From positions 192,440 to 256,439 of the forward strand of contig NZ_JACDSF010000016.1 of assembly GCF_013449685.1 (NCBI RefSeq): a stretch of DNA of 64,000 nucleotides, written 5' to 3'. Shown piece by piece: positions 43,359 to 54,940 of the stretch (position 1 is the first letter of the stretch; each line of letters opens with the position of its first letter). The DNA is from Pectobacterium brasiliense. GTDB taxonomy: Bacteria; Pseudomonadota; Gammaproteobacteria; Enterobacterales; Enterobacteriaceae. The position numbers were made by a program, and so were the translations under genes. The notes under the pieces were generated by a model. That model made no database searches. It had not been told where the DNA came from and saw only the letters and a list, made by a program, of their open reading frames with translations.

Positions 43359-44839
43359 TTCGCCTCCTGATTCATTGACCGCTCATCGCCCACCACACGG
43401 TAGACTTCAACAAGTGAGGTCAGGCCGTCGTTGACCAACTCAAGCCCTGCGGCCAGCAACGTTGGAAAACCGGCATGGCGAGAGAGTGCAGATAATTCCC
43501 CTGTGCTGGCGTTGCCCGCTAGCGCTGCCTGAAAATCTGGCGTGATAGGTAACAATTCATAGAGCGCAACGCGACCATAGTAGCCAGAAAAACAGTGGCT
43601 ACAGCCGCGGGCTTGCCAATGTTGCAGTGGCCCTTGCCATACATCGTTTGGTAGTGAAAGTAGCGGTTCTCCTGGAGTTTTACAGTGCGGGCATAACCGA
43701 CGAACAAGGCGTTGGGCAATGATGAGTTTTAGCGCCGCAGCTAACAGGTAACCGGGGATGCCCAGATGACTGAGGCGAGTTAACGTTTCTACGGCAGAAT
43801 TGGTATGCAGCGTGGACATGACCAGGTGGCCGGTTTGTGCGGCTTTTACCGCAATTTCTGCGGTTTCAGCGTCACGGATTTCACCGATCATAATGACGTC
43901 TGGATCCTGTCGCAGCAGCGCTCGTAAAATTCGGCCGAAGCCCAGTTCGGCTTTGGGATTGATTGACGTTTGGTTGATGCCCTGCAAGGGAATTTCGACC
44001 GGATCTTCCACGCTACAGATATTGCGGCTGCACTCGTTTAGCCAGCGTATTGCGCTGTAAAGCGTGACGGTTTTTCCACTGCCTGTTGGACCCGTGACTA
44101 ACAGCATTCCCTGTGAGGCGCTTAGTACACTAATCACCTGCTGTAACGCCTTTGCGCTGAGCCCGAGTTTATCTAGTGCCAACTCCTGCTGGTGTGTTTG
44201 CAAGATACGCAGTACGACTTTTTCGCCTTGTTGTACGGGCAGCGTAGCGATGCGTAATGAGTAGGCTTGTTGATCCAGCGTCAGGCTGAATTGGCCGTCC
44301 TGCGGCAATCGCCGTTCAGCGATGTTCAGCTTGCCCATGATTTTCAGCCGCGCGGTAATACGGTTTGTCAGTTCGGGCGGCGGTGCGGATATGGCCTGTA
44401 GCACGCCGTCAATGCGTAGGCGTACGCGATAGCCGTCCAGTAATGGCTCAAAATGGATATCAGAGGCGCGCCGCTGAACCGCGAGACGCAACGTTTGATT
44501 GATAAATTGTGCAACGGGTGAGTCATCGTCATGATCCTGCTGCCCTGTGCTGTTGTTATGAGTGTTGGCATAAGTGCTGGCATGGTAGGTTTCTGCGGGC
44601 TCGGCAACGGCGTTCACCGGGTTAAGCTGCTGTTCCATTCTGGCTTGTGGCCACTGTTCCACCATAATGCGGCGATTGCTGGCGAAACGCAGCGCGGCAA
44701 TCATCTCCGCAGAAGGGGAAGCCGTGACGGCGACCGACAGCGTTTGTTCATCGAGACTGAGCAACAATGCCTGATAACGTCGGCATAGCGTCTGTAATTC
44801 GCTGAGCGTATGCTCGGAGGAGAAGGAGGAATCTGTCAT
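43355..44839 (-). CDS. hofB: Type IV pilus assembly ATPase HofB
   Basis: 494 residues of the GspE/PilB family, somewhat longer than E. coli HofB. Seen: ASDIHFEPLLDGYRVRLRIDG, Walker A TGPTGSGKTVTLYSAI, Asp/His boxes ICSVEDPVEIPLQGINQ and VMSTLHTNSAVETLTRL, and a zinc-binding CPHC...CSHC pair near residue 395. It powers pilin assembly and sits between ppdD and hofC. Confidence 0.95.
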   Translation of the reverse strand: MTDSSFSSEHTLSELQTLCRRYQALLLSLDEQTLSVAVTASPSAEMIAALRFASNRRIMVEQWPQARMEQQLNPVNAVAEPAETYHASTYANTHNNSTGQQDHDDDSPVAQFINQTLRLAVQRRASDIHFEPLLDGYRVRLRIDGVLQAISAPPPELTNRITARLKIMGKLNIAERRLPQDGQFSLTLDQQAYSLRIATLPVQQGEKVVLRILQTHQQELALDKLGLSAKALQQVISVLSASQGMLLVTGPTGSGKTVTLYSAIRWLNECSRNICSVEDPVEIPLQGINQTSINPKAELGFGRILRALLRQDPDVIMIGEIRDAETAEIAVKAAQTGHLVMSTLHTNSAVETLTRLSHLGIPGYLLAAALKLIIAQRLVRRLCPHCKTPGEPLLSLPNDVWQGPLQHWQARGCSHCFSGYYGRVALYELLPITPDFQAALAGNASTGELSALSRHAGFPTLLAAGLELVNDGLTSLVEVYRVVGDERSMNQEAK

Positions 44840-44841
44840 GA

Positions 44842-45288
44842 TTAGCCTGCCGTATTATCGAAACGGAAAACGTCCTGACAGGCGGATTGCAGGCTTTCTG
44901 TACTGTCATCCGTGGCACAGCTTTTCGTCCAACGTGAAGCGCCGATTTCGGTATCCCACGTTGGCGTCAGAATAACGCGCAGCCCTTGCAGAGTGGATTG
45001 GCCAGTCAGCGTAATCACGCCTTGAGCGACGCTAACGGCACTGACATAGCGTGAAGATTTGCTACCTGGAATGCCCTGACTACTTGCATTGCAGGCGGTA
45101 AAAGCGGCATTTTCCAGACCACAGAGATCGACAGGCGTTTTATAAGACACCATCGTCTGCAGCATGTCCGTTAGTGCTGCTTTTTGCAGATAGCCTTGAT
45201 AAGCCGGTACGCCAATAGCGCTGAGGATGGCGACGATCGCAATAACGATCATCAGCTCAATCAGCGTAAATCCTTGTTGTGTTGTCAT
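44842..45288 (-). CDS. ppdD: Type IV major prepilin PpdD
   Basis: 148 residues from ATG 45288. It has a short leader MTTQQG, then the PilD cleavage site G/FTLIELMIVIAIVAILSAIG: Phe at +1, Glu at +5 and a hydrophobic helix. Cysteines near the C terminus (CATDDST, CQDVF) could form the pilin disulfide loop. It is assembled by HofB/HofC after cleavage by a prepilin peptidase encoded elsewhere. In E. coli ppdD expression needs Sxy and CRP, and a matching CRP-S site lies upstream here. A longer frame to 45423 is out of keeping with the family. Confidence 0.96.
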   Translation of the reverse strand: MTTQQGFTLIELMIVIAIVAILSAIGVPAYQGYLQKAALTDMLQTMVSYKTPVDLCGLENAAFTACNASSQGIPGSKSSRYVSAVSVAQGVITLTGQSTLQGLRVILTPTWDTEIGASRWTKSCATDDSTESLQSACQDVFRFDNTAG

Positions 45289-45461
45289 GTTGATTTCCCT
45301 GTTGTTGCATATAAATTTTGTGGCGTATAAATGTTGCGGTACATAAATCCATACGGATGGCGGCAGCATAGAAAAGGGAGCGAAGGCTGACGAGCAGGGA
45401 AATGTGAAACAGGAAAGCGCCACGACATGTTTTTAGCGACTTGCAGAGGATTGAAAATTTT

Positions 45462-45479
45462 TTGCGAGCAGAGACGCAA
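45462..45479 (-). promoter_or_regulatory. CRP-S (Sxy-dependent) site upstream of ppdD
   Basis: TTGCGA-GCAGAG-ACGCAA, flanked by T and A runs, is close to the CRP-S consensus (TTTTGCGA, N6, TCGCAAAA), where CRP acts with the competence regulator Sxy. Its centre lies about 180 bp before the ppdD start. A weak -10 (TAAAAA, 45435-45430 on the minus strand) would place it roughly 46 bp upstream of a start site. Confidence 0.7.
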
Positions 45480-45570
45480 TTTTCACGCTGTCGGGACAGC
45501 AAGTCCGCGCGGGATTTGTCGTTTGTGTTGTTACGGTGGTGTGCGAGAGGATGAGATGTCGAGAGGTGAA

Positions 45571-45592
45571 CGAGGTGCGAAATAGCACCTCG
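45571..45592 (-). terminator. Hairpin after nadC
   Basis: CGAGGTGC (45571-45578) and GCACCTCG (45585-45592) form a perfect 8-bp stem with a 6-nt loop, 22 bp beyond the nadC stop. No T run follows on the minus strand, so termination is uncertain; it may protect the 3' end. Confidence 0.4.
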
Positions 45593-45613
45593 CCGATAGA
45601 AATAGAAGAGCGG

Positions 45614-46914
<1,301 letters not shown>

Positions 46915-47487
46915 ATGCTTTTGGAAAATGGCTGGTTATCCGACATTACACACACGCCTTCACCGCATTATGATGGTCGCCCGAATGATGAGGTGCCTTC
47001 CTTACTGGTGATCCACAATATTAGTCTGCCGCCCGGCGAGTTTGGTGGTCCGTATATTGATCAACTGTTTACGGCGACGTTGGATCCCACTGCGCATCCT
47101 TATTTCGCCGATATTTCCCATTTACGCGTCGCTGCACACTGCCTGATTCGCCGCGATGGGAAAATCACCCAGTATGTGCCTTTCGATCAGCGCGCCTGGC
47201 ATGCGGGTGTTTCGGTGTTTGAAGGTCGGGAACGCTGTAATGATTTCTCTATTGGCATTGAGCTGGAAGGGACGGATACGCTGCCTTTTACCGCGCAGCA
47301 GTATCACTCGCTGGTTGCGATTACACGCCTGTTAATGCGGGCCTATCCTATTACGCTATCGCGAATTACCGGACACAGCGACATCGCGCCGGGCCGTAAA
47401 ACCGACCCCGGACCGGCATTTGACTGGGACGGCTATCATCGTCTGCTACAAGAAAACGGGACAGAGAACAAAGGGAGTCTGGATTAA
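46915..47487 (+). CDS. ampD: 1,6-anhydro-N-acetylmuramyl-L-alanine amidase AmpD
   Basis: 190 residues from ATG 46915 ([20 protein letters not shown]), with GAGG upstream; it matches the start of the E. coli protein. A cytoplasmic zinc amidase that cleaves anhydro-muropeptides during wall recycling, and so limits induction of AmpC-type beta-lactamases. Zinc ligands: His in [16 protein letters not shown], His in [12 protein letters not shown] and Asp in [10 protein letters not shown]. Its stop overlaps the ampE start by 1 nt. Confidence 0.97.
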   Translation: MLLENGWLSDITHTPSPHYDGRPNDEVPSLLVIHNISLPPGEFGGPYIDQLFTATLDPTAHPYFADISHLRVAAHCLIRRDGKITQYVPFDQRAWHAGVSVFEGRERCNDFSIGIELEGTDTLPFTAQQYHSLVAITRLLMRAYPITLSRITGHSDIAPGRKTDPGPAFDWDGYHRLLQENGTENKGSLD

Positions 47488-48341
47488 TGACGCTGTTTAC
47501 ACTGTTGCTTACGCTGGCATGGGAACGCTTGTTCAAACAGGGCGAGCACTGGCAGATCGATCATCGGCTTGAGGTCGTATTCCGACACGTGCCGTCTCCG
47601 TCTTTATTGCAAACGCTGTTCCTGACGCTCTGCAGCATGAGCATCGTGGCGGGCTTGCTGTGGCTCACGAGCGGCATTCTGTTCGGCCTGATTTCTCTTC
47701 TGCTGTGGATTGTCATCAGCCTGATGTGCATTGGTGCGGGTGAAATCCGTCAGCACTATCGGCGCTATTTGCAGGCAGCACAGCGCGGCGAGGCAGATGC
47801 CAGCCGAGAAATGGCGGCTGAACTGGCACTTATTCACGGTCTGCCCGTTGGCACGGGAGAAGAAGAGCAACTGAAAGAGCTGCAAAATGCGTTACTGTGG
47901 ATAAATTTCCGGTTTTATTTAGCGCCACTATTCTGGTTTATCGCTGCTGGACCCTACGGGCCGATTGCGCTGACGGGGTATGCATTTTTACGTGCCAGAC
48001 AAACCTGGCTTGCTCGCCACCATACTCCGCTGGAGCGTGCGCAGTCTGGCGTCGATAGTTTACTGCATTGGCTTGATTGGATCCCCGCACGTTTGGCGGG
48101 TGCCGCTTACGCACTGCTGGGGCACGGCGAGAAAGCGCTGCCAGCCTGGTTTGCTTCACTGGGGGATTCTCGCAGTTCACAGTATTGGGTGTTGACTCAA
48201 CTGGCCCAATTTTCTCTCGCACGTGAATCCCACATTGAGCCTGTAGAGACGCCCAAATTCGCTGTGACGCTGGCGAAAAAGGTGACGCTGGTATTAGTGG
48301 TCGTCGTCGCGCTGCTGACGATATATGGTGCGCTGGTCTGA
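47487..48341 (+). CDS. ampE: Inner-membrane regulatory protein AmpE
   Basis: 284 residues with about four TM helices (near 45-60, 65-85, 145-165 and 262-282). N-terminal [20 protein letters not shown] and [20 protein letters not shown] are typical. It is coded with ampD in enterobacteria; its biochemical role is not settled, though it has been linked with beta-lactamase signalling and pilus/secretion functions. Confidence 0.95.
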   Translation: MTLFTLLLTLAWERLFKQGEHWQIDHRLEVVFRHVPSPSLLQTLFLTLCSMSIVAGLLWLTSGILFGLISLLLWIVISLMCIGAGEIRQHYRRYLQAAQRGEADASREMAAELALIHGLPVGTGEEEQLKELQNALLWINFRFYLAPLFWFIAAGPYGPIALTGYAFLRARQTWLARHHTPLERAQSGVDSLLHWLDWIPARLAGAAYALLGHGEKALPAWFASLGDSRSSQYWVLTQLAQFSLARESHIEPVETPKFAVTLAKKVTLVLVVVVALLTIYGALV

Positions 48342-48359
48342 TGTTTGCTGTGGGGGCGT

Positions 48360-48390
48360 AGGAAAAAGAATGGCCGACAGAGTCGGCCAT
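48360..48390 (-). terminator. Rho-independent terminator after aroP
   Basis: ATGGCCGAC / GTCGGCCAT (48370-48378, 48382-48390) form a 9-bp stem with loop AGA. On the minus strand it is followed by TTCTTTTTCC (48369-48360). It lies 28 bp past the aroP stop; ampE on the plus strand ends just before it. Confidence 0.75.
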
Positions 48391-48417
48391 GGAAAAGGAT
48401 GTGATGAACGCTGAGGC

Positions 48418-49776
48418 TTAGGCCGCCTGATTTTTCTTTTTGATAAAGTAGCCCACGCCCAAAATAACCAGCCAGACCGGAATCAGCATGACGGAAATCT
48501 GAATACCTGGCGTCAGGAACATGATGACCAATATACCGGCCAGGAACAGCAGACAGATATAGTTACCCAGCGGATAAAGCAGCGCTTTAAATTTGGTCAC
48601 CGTACCTTCTTTGTCCTTTTGCGCACGGAACTTCAGGTGCGCCAGACTGATCATCGCCCAGTTAATCACAAGAGCCGACACGACCAGCGCCATCAGCAGC
48701 TCGAACGCTTTACCCGGAATAAGGTAGTTGATCAGGACGCACAGCGCCGTCGCCAGCGCGGAGATACCGATAGCAACAACCGGAACGCCACGAGCATCGA
48801 CAGTTTTCAGTACTTTCGGTCCGTTACCCTGCTTCGCCAGACCGAATAGCATGCGGCTGTTGCAATACACGCAGCTGTTGTAAACGGACAGCGCTGCGGT
48901 CAGTACAACGATGTTCAGCACCGTTGCTACGACGTTGCTGTTCAGTTCATGGAAGATCATGACGAACGGGCTACCGCCTTCCACAACCTTGCCCCACGGA
49001 TACAGTGACAGCAGGATAGCGAGTGAACCGATGTAGAAAATCAGGATACGATAGATAACCTGATTGGTCGCGTGTGGAATGCTTTTCTCTGGGTCATCCG
49101 CTTCTGCTGCGGTAATCCCCACCAGTTCCAGCCCGCCAAATGAGAACATGATCACGGCCATTGCCATCACCAGACCGAGCAGGCCGTTCGGGAAGAACCC
49201 GCCCTGTGCCCACAGGTTGGTTACGGTCGCTTCCGGCCCGCCCGTACCGCTGAGTAGCAGCCAGCCACCGAAGACGATCATGCCAATAATCGCGACGACT
49301 TTGATGATGGCAAACCAGAACTCCATCTCACCATAGACTTTGACGTTCGCCAGATTGATGGCGTTAATCAGCAGGAAGAAGACGGCGGCGGACACCCAGG
49401 TCGGAATATCTGGCCACCAGTACTGGACGTAAATCCCCACGGCGCTGAGCTCGGCCATGGCGACCAGCACATACAGCACCCAGTAGTTCCATCCTGATGC
49501 AAAGCCCGCGAAATCGCCCCAGTATTTATAGGCAAAGTGGCTGAACGATCCGGCTACCGGCTCTTCAACTACCATCTCGCCCAGTTGGCGCATGATGAGA
49601 AACGCGATCAGGCCGCCAATCGCATAGCCTAATAGGACCGATGGCCCTGCCATTTTGATTGTTTGCGCAATACCAAGAAAGAGGCCAGTACCTACCGCGC
49701 CACCCAAGGCAATCAACTGAATATGACGGTTTTTCAAACCACGCTTTAGCGTGCCGTCCGTTTGTTGATTATCCAT
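48418..49776 (-). CDS. aroP: Aromatic amino acid transporter AroP
   Basis: 452 residues from ATG 49776 (MDNQQTDGTLKRGLKNRHIQ), with GAGGG upstream; the frame continues to 49827 but the shorter start fits AroP. An APC-family proton symporter with 12 TM helices that takes up Phe, Tyr and Trp. Seen: LIALGGAVGTGLFLGIAQTI (TM1), GEMVVEEPVAGSFSHFAYKY, and EADDPEKSIPHATNQVIYRI. The upstream TyrR-like boxes suggest repression by TyrR with aromatic amino acids. Confidence 0.95.
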   Translation of the reverse strand: MDNQQTDGTLKRGLKNRHIQLIALGGAVGTGLFLGIAQTIKMAGPSVLLGYAIGGLIAFLIMRQLGEMVVEEPVAGSFSHFAYKYWGDFAGFASGWNYWVLYVLVAMAELSAVGIYVQYWWPDIPTWVSAAVFFLLINAINLANVKVYGEMEFWFAIIKVVAIIGMIVFGGWLLLSGTGGPEATVTNLWAQGGFFPNGLLGLVMAMAVIMFSFGGLELVGITAAEADDPEKSIPHATNQVIYRILIFYIGSLAILLSLYPWGKVVEGGSPFVMIFHELNSNVVATVLNIVVLTAALSVYNSCVYCNSRMLFGLAKQGNGPKVLKTVDARGVPVVAIGISALATALCVLINYLIPGKAFELLMALVVSALVINWAMISLAHLKFRAQKDKEGTVTKFKALLYPLGNYICLLFLAGILVIMFLTPGIQISVMLIPVWLVILGVGYFIKKKNQAA

Positions 49777-49850
49777 CAAATTTAACCCTCTGCCAGTACA
49801 AGTAAAAAATACGGTGTGAACGAACACGCGTATTAGTGACTATACGTTTG

Positions 49851-49868
49851 TGTAATTTTATTTTTACG
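49851..49868 (-). promoter_or_regulatory. TyrR box upstream of aroP
   Basis: TGTAAT-TTTATT-TTTACG fits the TyrR consensus TGTAAA-N6-TTTACA with two mismatches. It lies 75-92 bp before the aroP start, the expected place for repression. Confidence 0.65.
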
Positions 49869-50103
49869 GGCTGGTTTTTCTTAAAATAAGAAAACCGCTA
49901 CCGTTTGGCAGAGAATAGTGGTAAGTACGCAAGATTGCACTGATTTCTTATCGTCCGATAATTAAAAACTATCGCTACATCAAAAATTTCACCTCTCCCT
50001 GATTAAGAGCCTAGTGACGAGAAAATCGAGAGAGGATTTTTCAGGGTAGAAGCGGGCTCTACTCCTTTAGTTTTACTCCCTTTTATTATCTCTTTATCCC
50101 TGC

Positions 50104-50121
50104 TGTAAAATGGTGTTTACC
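50104..50121. promoter_or_regulatory. Second TyrR-like box
   Basis: TGTAAA-ATGGTG-TTTACC has one mismatch to the TyrR consensus, closer than the proximal box. It lies about 330 bp upstream of aroP, and no other gene explains it. Confidence 0.5.
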
Positions 50122-50408
50122 ACGATGTGAAATTGTGGGTAACTACGTTTTCCTCCTAAGAATAAAAAACCTGATTTTTTGCATTTAAATTCACTATTTT
50201 TGTATTTAAACGGTTCAGCAATGCCTGCGTTACGTTTCAAAAAAGTTAAAATATAGACAGGGAGGATTAATGGTAATACCACAGGCGGGCTATCGCTTTG
50301 CCGCATATTTCTCGTGCATTTGTTAAAATCTGTTGGAATTGGTGATTTAGCGCAAGGTCCTTATGGACAGAAGGTGAATACTTTGTTACTTTAGCGTCAC
50401 GTTTTTGA

Positions 50409-50425
50409 AATTGGTATTACCAATT
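50409..50425 (+). promoter_or_regulatory. PdhR operator of the pdh operon
   Basis: AATTGGTATTACCAATT is a perfect match to the PdhR consensus (AATTGGTnnnACCAATT), 33 bp before the pdhR start. PdhR represses pdhR-aceEF-lpdA from such a site until pyruvate releases it. A weaker TGGTAATACCA core at 50271-50281 could be a second, lower-affinity site. Confidence 0.93.
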
Positions 50426-50457
50426 GACTCCGCGCCATTCGCAGAGAAGAATTCACT

Positions 50458-51222
50458 ATGGCATACAGCAAGATCCGTCAGCCCAAACTGTCAGATGTGA
50501 TTGAACAACAGTTGGAGTTTCTGATCCTTGAGGGAACCTTGCGCCCCGGCGAGAAGCTCCCACCGGAGCGTGAACTGGCTAAACAGTTCGACGTTTCCCG
50601 CCCTTCTCTGAGAGAAGCCATTCAACGCCTGGAAGCCAAAGGTCTCCTTTTGCGCCGTCAGGGTGGTGGTACCTTCGTTCAAGCCAATCTATGGCAAAGT
50701 GTCAGCGATCCGCTGGCAGAATTACTGAGCACACATCCCGAATCACAGTTCGATCTTCTGGAAACGCGCCATGCGCTGGAAGGCATTGCTGCCTACTATG
50801 CGGCGTTGCGTGGTACAGAGTCGGATCTACAGCGTATCCGAGATTGTCATGCCGTGATTGAGAAGGCGAGGGAAGCGGGCGATCTGGACGCCGAGTCAGA
50901 AGCCGTTATGCAGTATCAGGTTGCTGTAACAGAAGCCACGCATAATGTGGTGTTGCTGCATTTGGTGCGCTGTATGGGGCCGATGCTCGAACAGAACGTG
51001 AGGCAGAATTTTGAATTGCTTTATTTGAGCCGCGAAGTGTTGGCTCAGGTGAGCATTCATCGCGCCAGCATCTTTGAGGCGATTGTTGCCCGTGAGCCGG
51101 AAAAGGCGCGCGAAGCATCACACCGTCATCTGGCGTTTATTGAGGAAGTATTGCTGGATCTTAACCGGGAACATAGTCGGCGCGAGAGATCGCTGCGTCG
51201 GCTCCAGCAACGCAGGGATTGA
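50458..51222 (+). CDS. pdhR: Pyruvate dehydrogenase complex repressor PdhR
   Basis: 254 residues, GntR/FadR family. The N-terminal winged helix-turn-helix has [20 protein letters not shown] (about 38-57) and the wing [14 protein letters not shown]; the C-terminal FCD domain (from about 95) binds pyruvate. It is the first gene of the pdh operon and faces its own operator 33 bp upstream. Confidence 0.98.
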   Translation: MAYSKIRQPKLSDVIEQQLEFLILEGTLRPGEKLPPERELAKQFDVSRPSLREAIQRLEAKGLLLRRQGGGTFVQANLWQSVSDPLAELLSTHPESQFDLLETRHALEGIAAYYAALRGTESDLQRIRDCHAVIEKAREAGDLDAESEAVMQYQVAVTEATHNVVLLHLVRCMGPMLEQNVRQNFELLYLSREVLAQVSIHRASIFEAIVAREPEKAREASHRHLAFIEEVLLDLNREHSRRERSLRRLQQRRD

Positions 51223-51363
51223 GCATCCGTAATTTGGGGCTCTGAATGCGGTAATGACGACGATGAGCCTGTCTTCATGTGTTTTGCTTAGGACGAAACC
51301 TGACTCAGAATGCAGGAAGACAGGCTCCATAAACTAACTGATTAGAGAAGATAAGGAATAACC

Positions 51364-54027
51364 ATGTCAGATCGTTTAAATAATGACGTGGATCCGATCG
51401 AAACCCGCGACTGGCTGCAGGCGATCGAATCGGTCATCCGTGAAGAGGGTGTTGAACGCGCCCAGTTCCTGATTGATCAGGTTCTGAGTGAAGCACGTAA
51501 AGGCGGTGTCAGCGTTGCTGCTGGTACAGCTGCACGTCAATACATCAACACCATCGCAGTGGAAGACGAGCCGGAATACCCTGGTAATCTGGATCTGGAA
51601 CGTCGTATTCGCTCAGCAATCCGCTGGAACGCGATCATGACAGTGCTGCGTGCTTCGAAAAAAGATCTGGATCTGGGCGGCCACATGGCTTCTTTCCAGT
51701 CTTCCGCCACTTTCTATGAAGTGTGTTTTAACCACTTCTTCCGTGCTCGCACTGCGCAGGACGGCGGCGACCTGGTCTACTTCCAGGGCCACATTTCTCC
51801 GGGCGTTTACGCTCGTGCCTTCCTTGAAGGCCGCCTGACTGAAGATCAGATGAACAATTTCCGTCAGGAAGTTCACGGTAACGGTCTGTCTTCTTATCCG
51901 CACCCTAAACTGATGCCGGACTTCTGGCAGTTCCCGACCGTATCCATGGGTCTGGGCCCGATCGGTGCTATCTACCAGGCTAAATTCCTGAAGTATCTGG
52001 AAAACCGTGGTCTGAAAGATACCTCTAAGCAAACCGTTTATGCCTTCCTGGGCGACGGTGAAATGGATGAACCAGAATCCAAAGGTGCGATCACTATCGC
52101 GACCCGTGAAAAACTGGACAACCTAGTGTTCGTCATCAACTGTAACCTGCAGCGTCTGGATGGTCCGGTTACTGGCAATGGTAAGATCATCAACGAGCTG
52201 GAAGGTATCTTCAGCGGCGCTGGCTGGGATGTGATCAAAGTCATGTGGGGCGACCGTTGGGACGAACTGCTGCGTAAAGACACCAGCGGTAAACTGATCC
52301 AACTGATGGAAGAAACCGTTGACGGTGACTACCAGACCTTCAAATCCAAAAACGGTGCCTATGTGCGTGAGCACTTCTTCGGTAAATACCCGGAGACGGC
52401 AGAACTGGTTAAAGACTGGACCGACGATCAAATTTGGTCACTGAACCGCGGTGGTCACGATCCGAAGAAAGTCTATGCTGCACTGAAAAAAGCGCAGGAC
52501 ACCAAAGGCAAACCAACCGTTATTCTGGCGCATACCATTAAAGGTTATGGTATGGGCGACGCGGCTGAAGGTAAGAACATCGCTCACCAGGTTAAGAAAG
52601 TTAACATGGATGGCGTGCGTTACTTCCGCGACCGTTTCAACGTGCCAGTGTCTGATGCTGATATCGAAAAACTGCCGTACATCACTTTCGATAAAGAGTC
52701 TGCAGAGTACAAATACCTGCACGAGCGTCGTCAGGCGCTGGGTGGCTACCTGCCGTCTCGTCAGCCTAACTTCAGCGAAAAACTGGAACTGCCAACGCTG
52801 GAAGATTTCAGCACCCTGCTGGAAGAGCAGAACAAAGAAATCTCTACCACTATCGCGTTTGTACGTGCCCTGAACGTGATGCTGAAGAACCAATCTATCA
52901 AAGATCGCTTGGTTCCGATCATCGCTGACGAAGCGCGCACCTTCGGTATGGAAGGTCTGTTCCGCCAGATCGGTATTTATAGCCCGAAAGGCCAGCAGTA
53001 CACGCCGCAGGACCGTGAGCAAGTTGCTTACTACAAAGAAGACCAGAAAGGTCAGATTCTGCAGGAAGGTATCAACGAGCTGGGCGCAGGTTCTTCCTGG
53101 CTGGCGGCGGCAACGTCTTACAGCACCAACAACCTGCCGATGATCCCGTTCTACATCTACTACTCCATGTTCGGTTTCCAACGTATCGGCGACCTGTGCT
53201 GGGCAGCGGGTGACCAACAGGCTCGTGGCTTCCTGATCGGTGGTACTTCAGGTCGTACGACGCTGAACGGTGAAGGTCTGCAGCATGAAGATGGCCATAG
53301 CCACATTCAGTCTCTGACTATCCCGAACTGTATTTCCTACGATCCGGCATTTGCCTACGAAGTTGCGGTCATCATGCATGACGGTCTGCATCGCATGTAC
53401 GGTGAAGCGCAGGAAAACATTTACTACTACATCACCACGCTGAACGAAAACTACCACATGCCTGCGATGCCGCAGGGTGCGGAAGAAGGTATCCGTAAGG
53501 GTATCTACAAGCTGGAAACGGTTGAAGGTAGCAAAGGTAAAGTGCAACTGCTGGGTTCAGGTTCTATCCTGCGTCACGTACGTGAAGCGGCTCAGATTCT
53601 GGCGACAGACTACGGCATCGGTTCTGACGTATTCAGCGTGACGTCCTTCACTGAACTGGCACGTGAAGGCCAGGATTGTGAGCGTTGGAACATGCTGCAT
53701 CCAACCGAAACGCCACGCGTACCTTACGTGGCTCAGGTACTGAGCGATGCGCCAGCGGTTGCATCTACTGACTATATGAAGCTGTTTGCTGAACAAATCC
53801 GTAACTTCATCCCGGCTAGCGATTACCGCGTACTGGGTACTGACGGTTTCGGTCGTTCTGACAGCCGTGAGAACCTGCGTCACCACTTCGAAGTGGATGC
53901 GTCTTACGTCGTGGTTGCGGCTCTGGGTGAACTGGCTAAACGCGGTGAAATCGATAAGAAAGTGGTTGCTGATGCCATCACTAAATTCAACATCGATGCA
54001 GATAAAGTTAACCCGCGTCTGGCATAA
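51364..54027 (+). CDS. aceE: Pyruvate dehydrogenase E1 component
   Basis: 887 residues, homodimeric E1. Decarboxylates pyruvate with ThDP and transfers the acetyl group to lipoyl-E2. The ThDP/Mg motif runs from [17 protein letters not shown] (about 231) to [22 protein letters not shown] is typical of the N-terminal region. The ribosome-binding site is AAGGA. A 141-nt gap separates it from pdhR. Confidence 0.99.
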   Translation: MSDRLNNDVDPIETRDWLQAIESVIREEGVERAQFLIDQVLSEARKGGVSVAAGTAARQYINTIAVEDEPEYPGNLDLERRIRSAIRWNAIMTVLRASKKDLDLGGHMASFQSSATFYEVCFNHFFRARTAQDGGDLVYFQGHISPGVYARAFLEGRLTEDQMNNFRQEVHGNGLSSYPHPKLMPDFWQFPTVSMGLGPIGAIYQAKFLKYLENRGLKDTSKQTVYAFLGDGEMDEPESKGAITIATREKLDNLVFVINCNLQRLDGPVTGNGKIINELEGIFSGAGWDVIKVMWGDRWDELLRKDTSGKLIQLMEETVDGDYQTFKSKNGAYVREHFFGKYPETAELVKDWTDDQIWSLNRGGHDPKKVYAALKKAQDTKGKPTVILAHTIKGYGMGDAAEGKNIAHQVKKVNMDGVRYFRDRFNVPVSDADIEKLPYITFDKESAEYKYLHERRQALGGYLPSRQPNFSEKLELPTLEDFSTLLEEQNKEISTTIAFVRALNVMLKNQSIKDRLVPIIADEARTFGMEGLFRQIGIYSPKGQQYTPQDREQVAYYKEDQKGQILQEGINELGAGSSWLAAATSYSTNNLPMIPFYIYYSMFGFQRIGDLCWAAGDQQARGFLIGGTSGRTTLNGEGLQHEDGHSHIQSLTIPNCISYDPAFAYEVAVIMHDGLHRMYGEAQENIYYYITTLNENYHMPAMPQGAEEGIRKGIYKLETVEGSKGKVQLLGSGSILRHVREAAQILATDYGIGSDVFSVTSFTELAREGQDCERWNMLHPTETPRVPYVAQVLSDAPAVASTDYMKLFAEQIRNFIPASDYRVLGTDGFGRSDSRENLRHHFEVDASYVVVAALGELAKRGEIDKKVVADAITKFNIDADKVNPRLA

Positions 54028-54041
54028 GAGGTAAAGATTAC

Positions 54042-54940
54042 ATGGCTATCGAAATCAACGTACCGGATATCGGTGCAGATGAAGTTGAAGTCACCGAAGT
54101 GCTGGTGAAGGTTGGCGATAAAGTTGAAGCTGAACAATCGCTGATCACGGTTGAAGGTGATAAGGCTTCTATGGAAGTCCCTTCTCCGCAGGCTGGTGTC
54201 GTGAAAGAGATTAAAGTCTCTGTCGGTGACAAAGTTGAAACTGGCAAACTGATCATGATTTTCGATTCCGCCGACGGTGCAGCTGACGCTGCACCTGCCA
54301 AGGCGGAAGAGAAGAAAGAAGCGGCTCCGGCTGCTGCTCCAGCGGCATCGGCAGCGAAAGACGTCAACGTACCGGATATCGGCGGTGACGAAGTTGAAGT
54401 GACTGAAGTGCTGGTTAAAGTGGGCGACACCGTTGCTGCTGAACAGTCTCTGATCACCGTAGAAGGCGACAAAGCGTCTATGGAAGTCCCGGCACCTTTC
54501 GCAGGTACGGTTAAAGAGATCAAAATCAGCACCGGCGATAAAGTCTCTACCGGTTCTCTGATCATGGTATTCGAAGTGGCGGGAGCAGCACCTGCTGCCG
54601 CTCTGGCACAAGCCGCTGCTCCAGCAGCAGCTTCGCCAGCGGCCTCTGCCGCTAAAGAAGTTAACGTACCGGATATCGGCGGTGACGAAGTCGAAGTGAC
54701 TGAAGTGATGGTTAAAGTGGGCGATAAAATCGCAGCTGAGCAATCACTGATCACCGTTGAAGGCGATAAGGCTTCGATGGAAGTCCCTGCGCCGTTCGCG
54801 GGTACGGTTAAAGAAATCAAAATCAGCACCGGCGATAAAGTGAAAACCGGCTCACTGATCATGGTCTTCGAAGTGGAAGGCGCTGCACCTGCGGCGGCTC
54901 CAGTTGCTAAGCAAGAAGCGGCAACTGCACCCGCTCCAGC
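54042..54940 (+). repeat. Three in-frame lipoyl-domain repeats within aceF
   Basis: Coding repeats start near 54042, 54360 and 54657, each with VPDIG(A/G)DEVEVTEV and [10 protein letters not shown]. The second and third copies are very similar over the [15 protein letters not shown] stretch. Such repeats can recombine, changing lipoyl-domain number. Confidence 0.8.

Larger units (their letters stand above)
45289..45613. other. ppdD upstream / nadC downstream region
   Basis: 325 bp with no gene. Nearest ppdD are three similar stretches (GCATATAAATTTTG, GCGTATAAATGTTG, GGTACATAAATCC, within about 45306-45352) that form degenerate repeats. Farther up lie the CRP-S site and a hairpin after nadC, listed separately. 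Confidence 0.5.
49777..50457. other. aroP-pdhR divergent regulatory region
   Basis: About 680 bp, AT-rich in the middle, with no supported gene. From aroP outward it holds a TyrR-like box (49851-49868), an inverted repeat GGTTTTTCTTA/TAAGAAAACC (49873-49896), a second TyrR-like box (50104-50121), a partial PdhR-type core (50271-50281) and a full PdhR box (50409-50425). A 70-residue minus-strand frame at 50094-50306 is not convincing. Confidence 0.7.

Noticed and set aside
53904-54862. Two long minus-strand frames opposite the start of aceF
   Set aside because: They mirror the lipoyl-domain repeats of aceF; their internal repetition is a product of those repeats.
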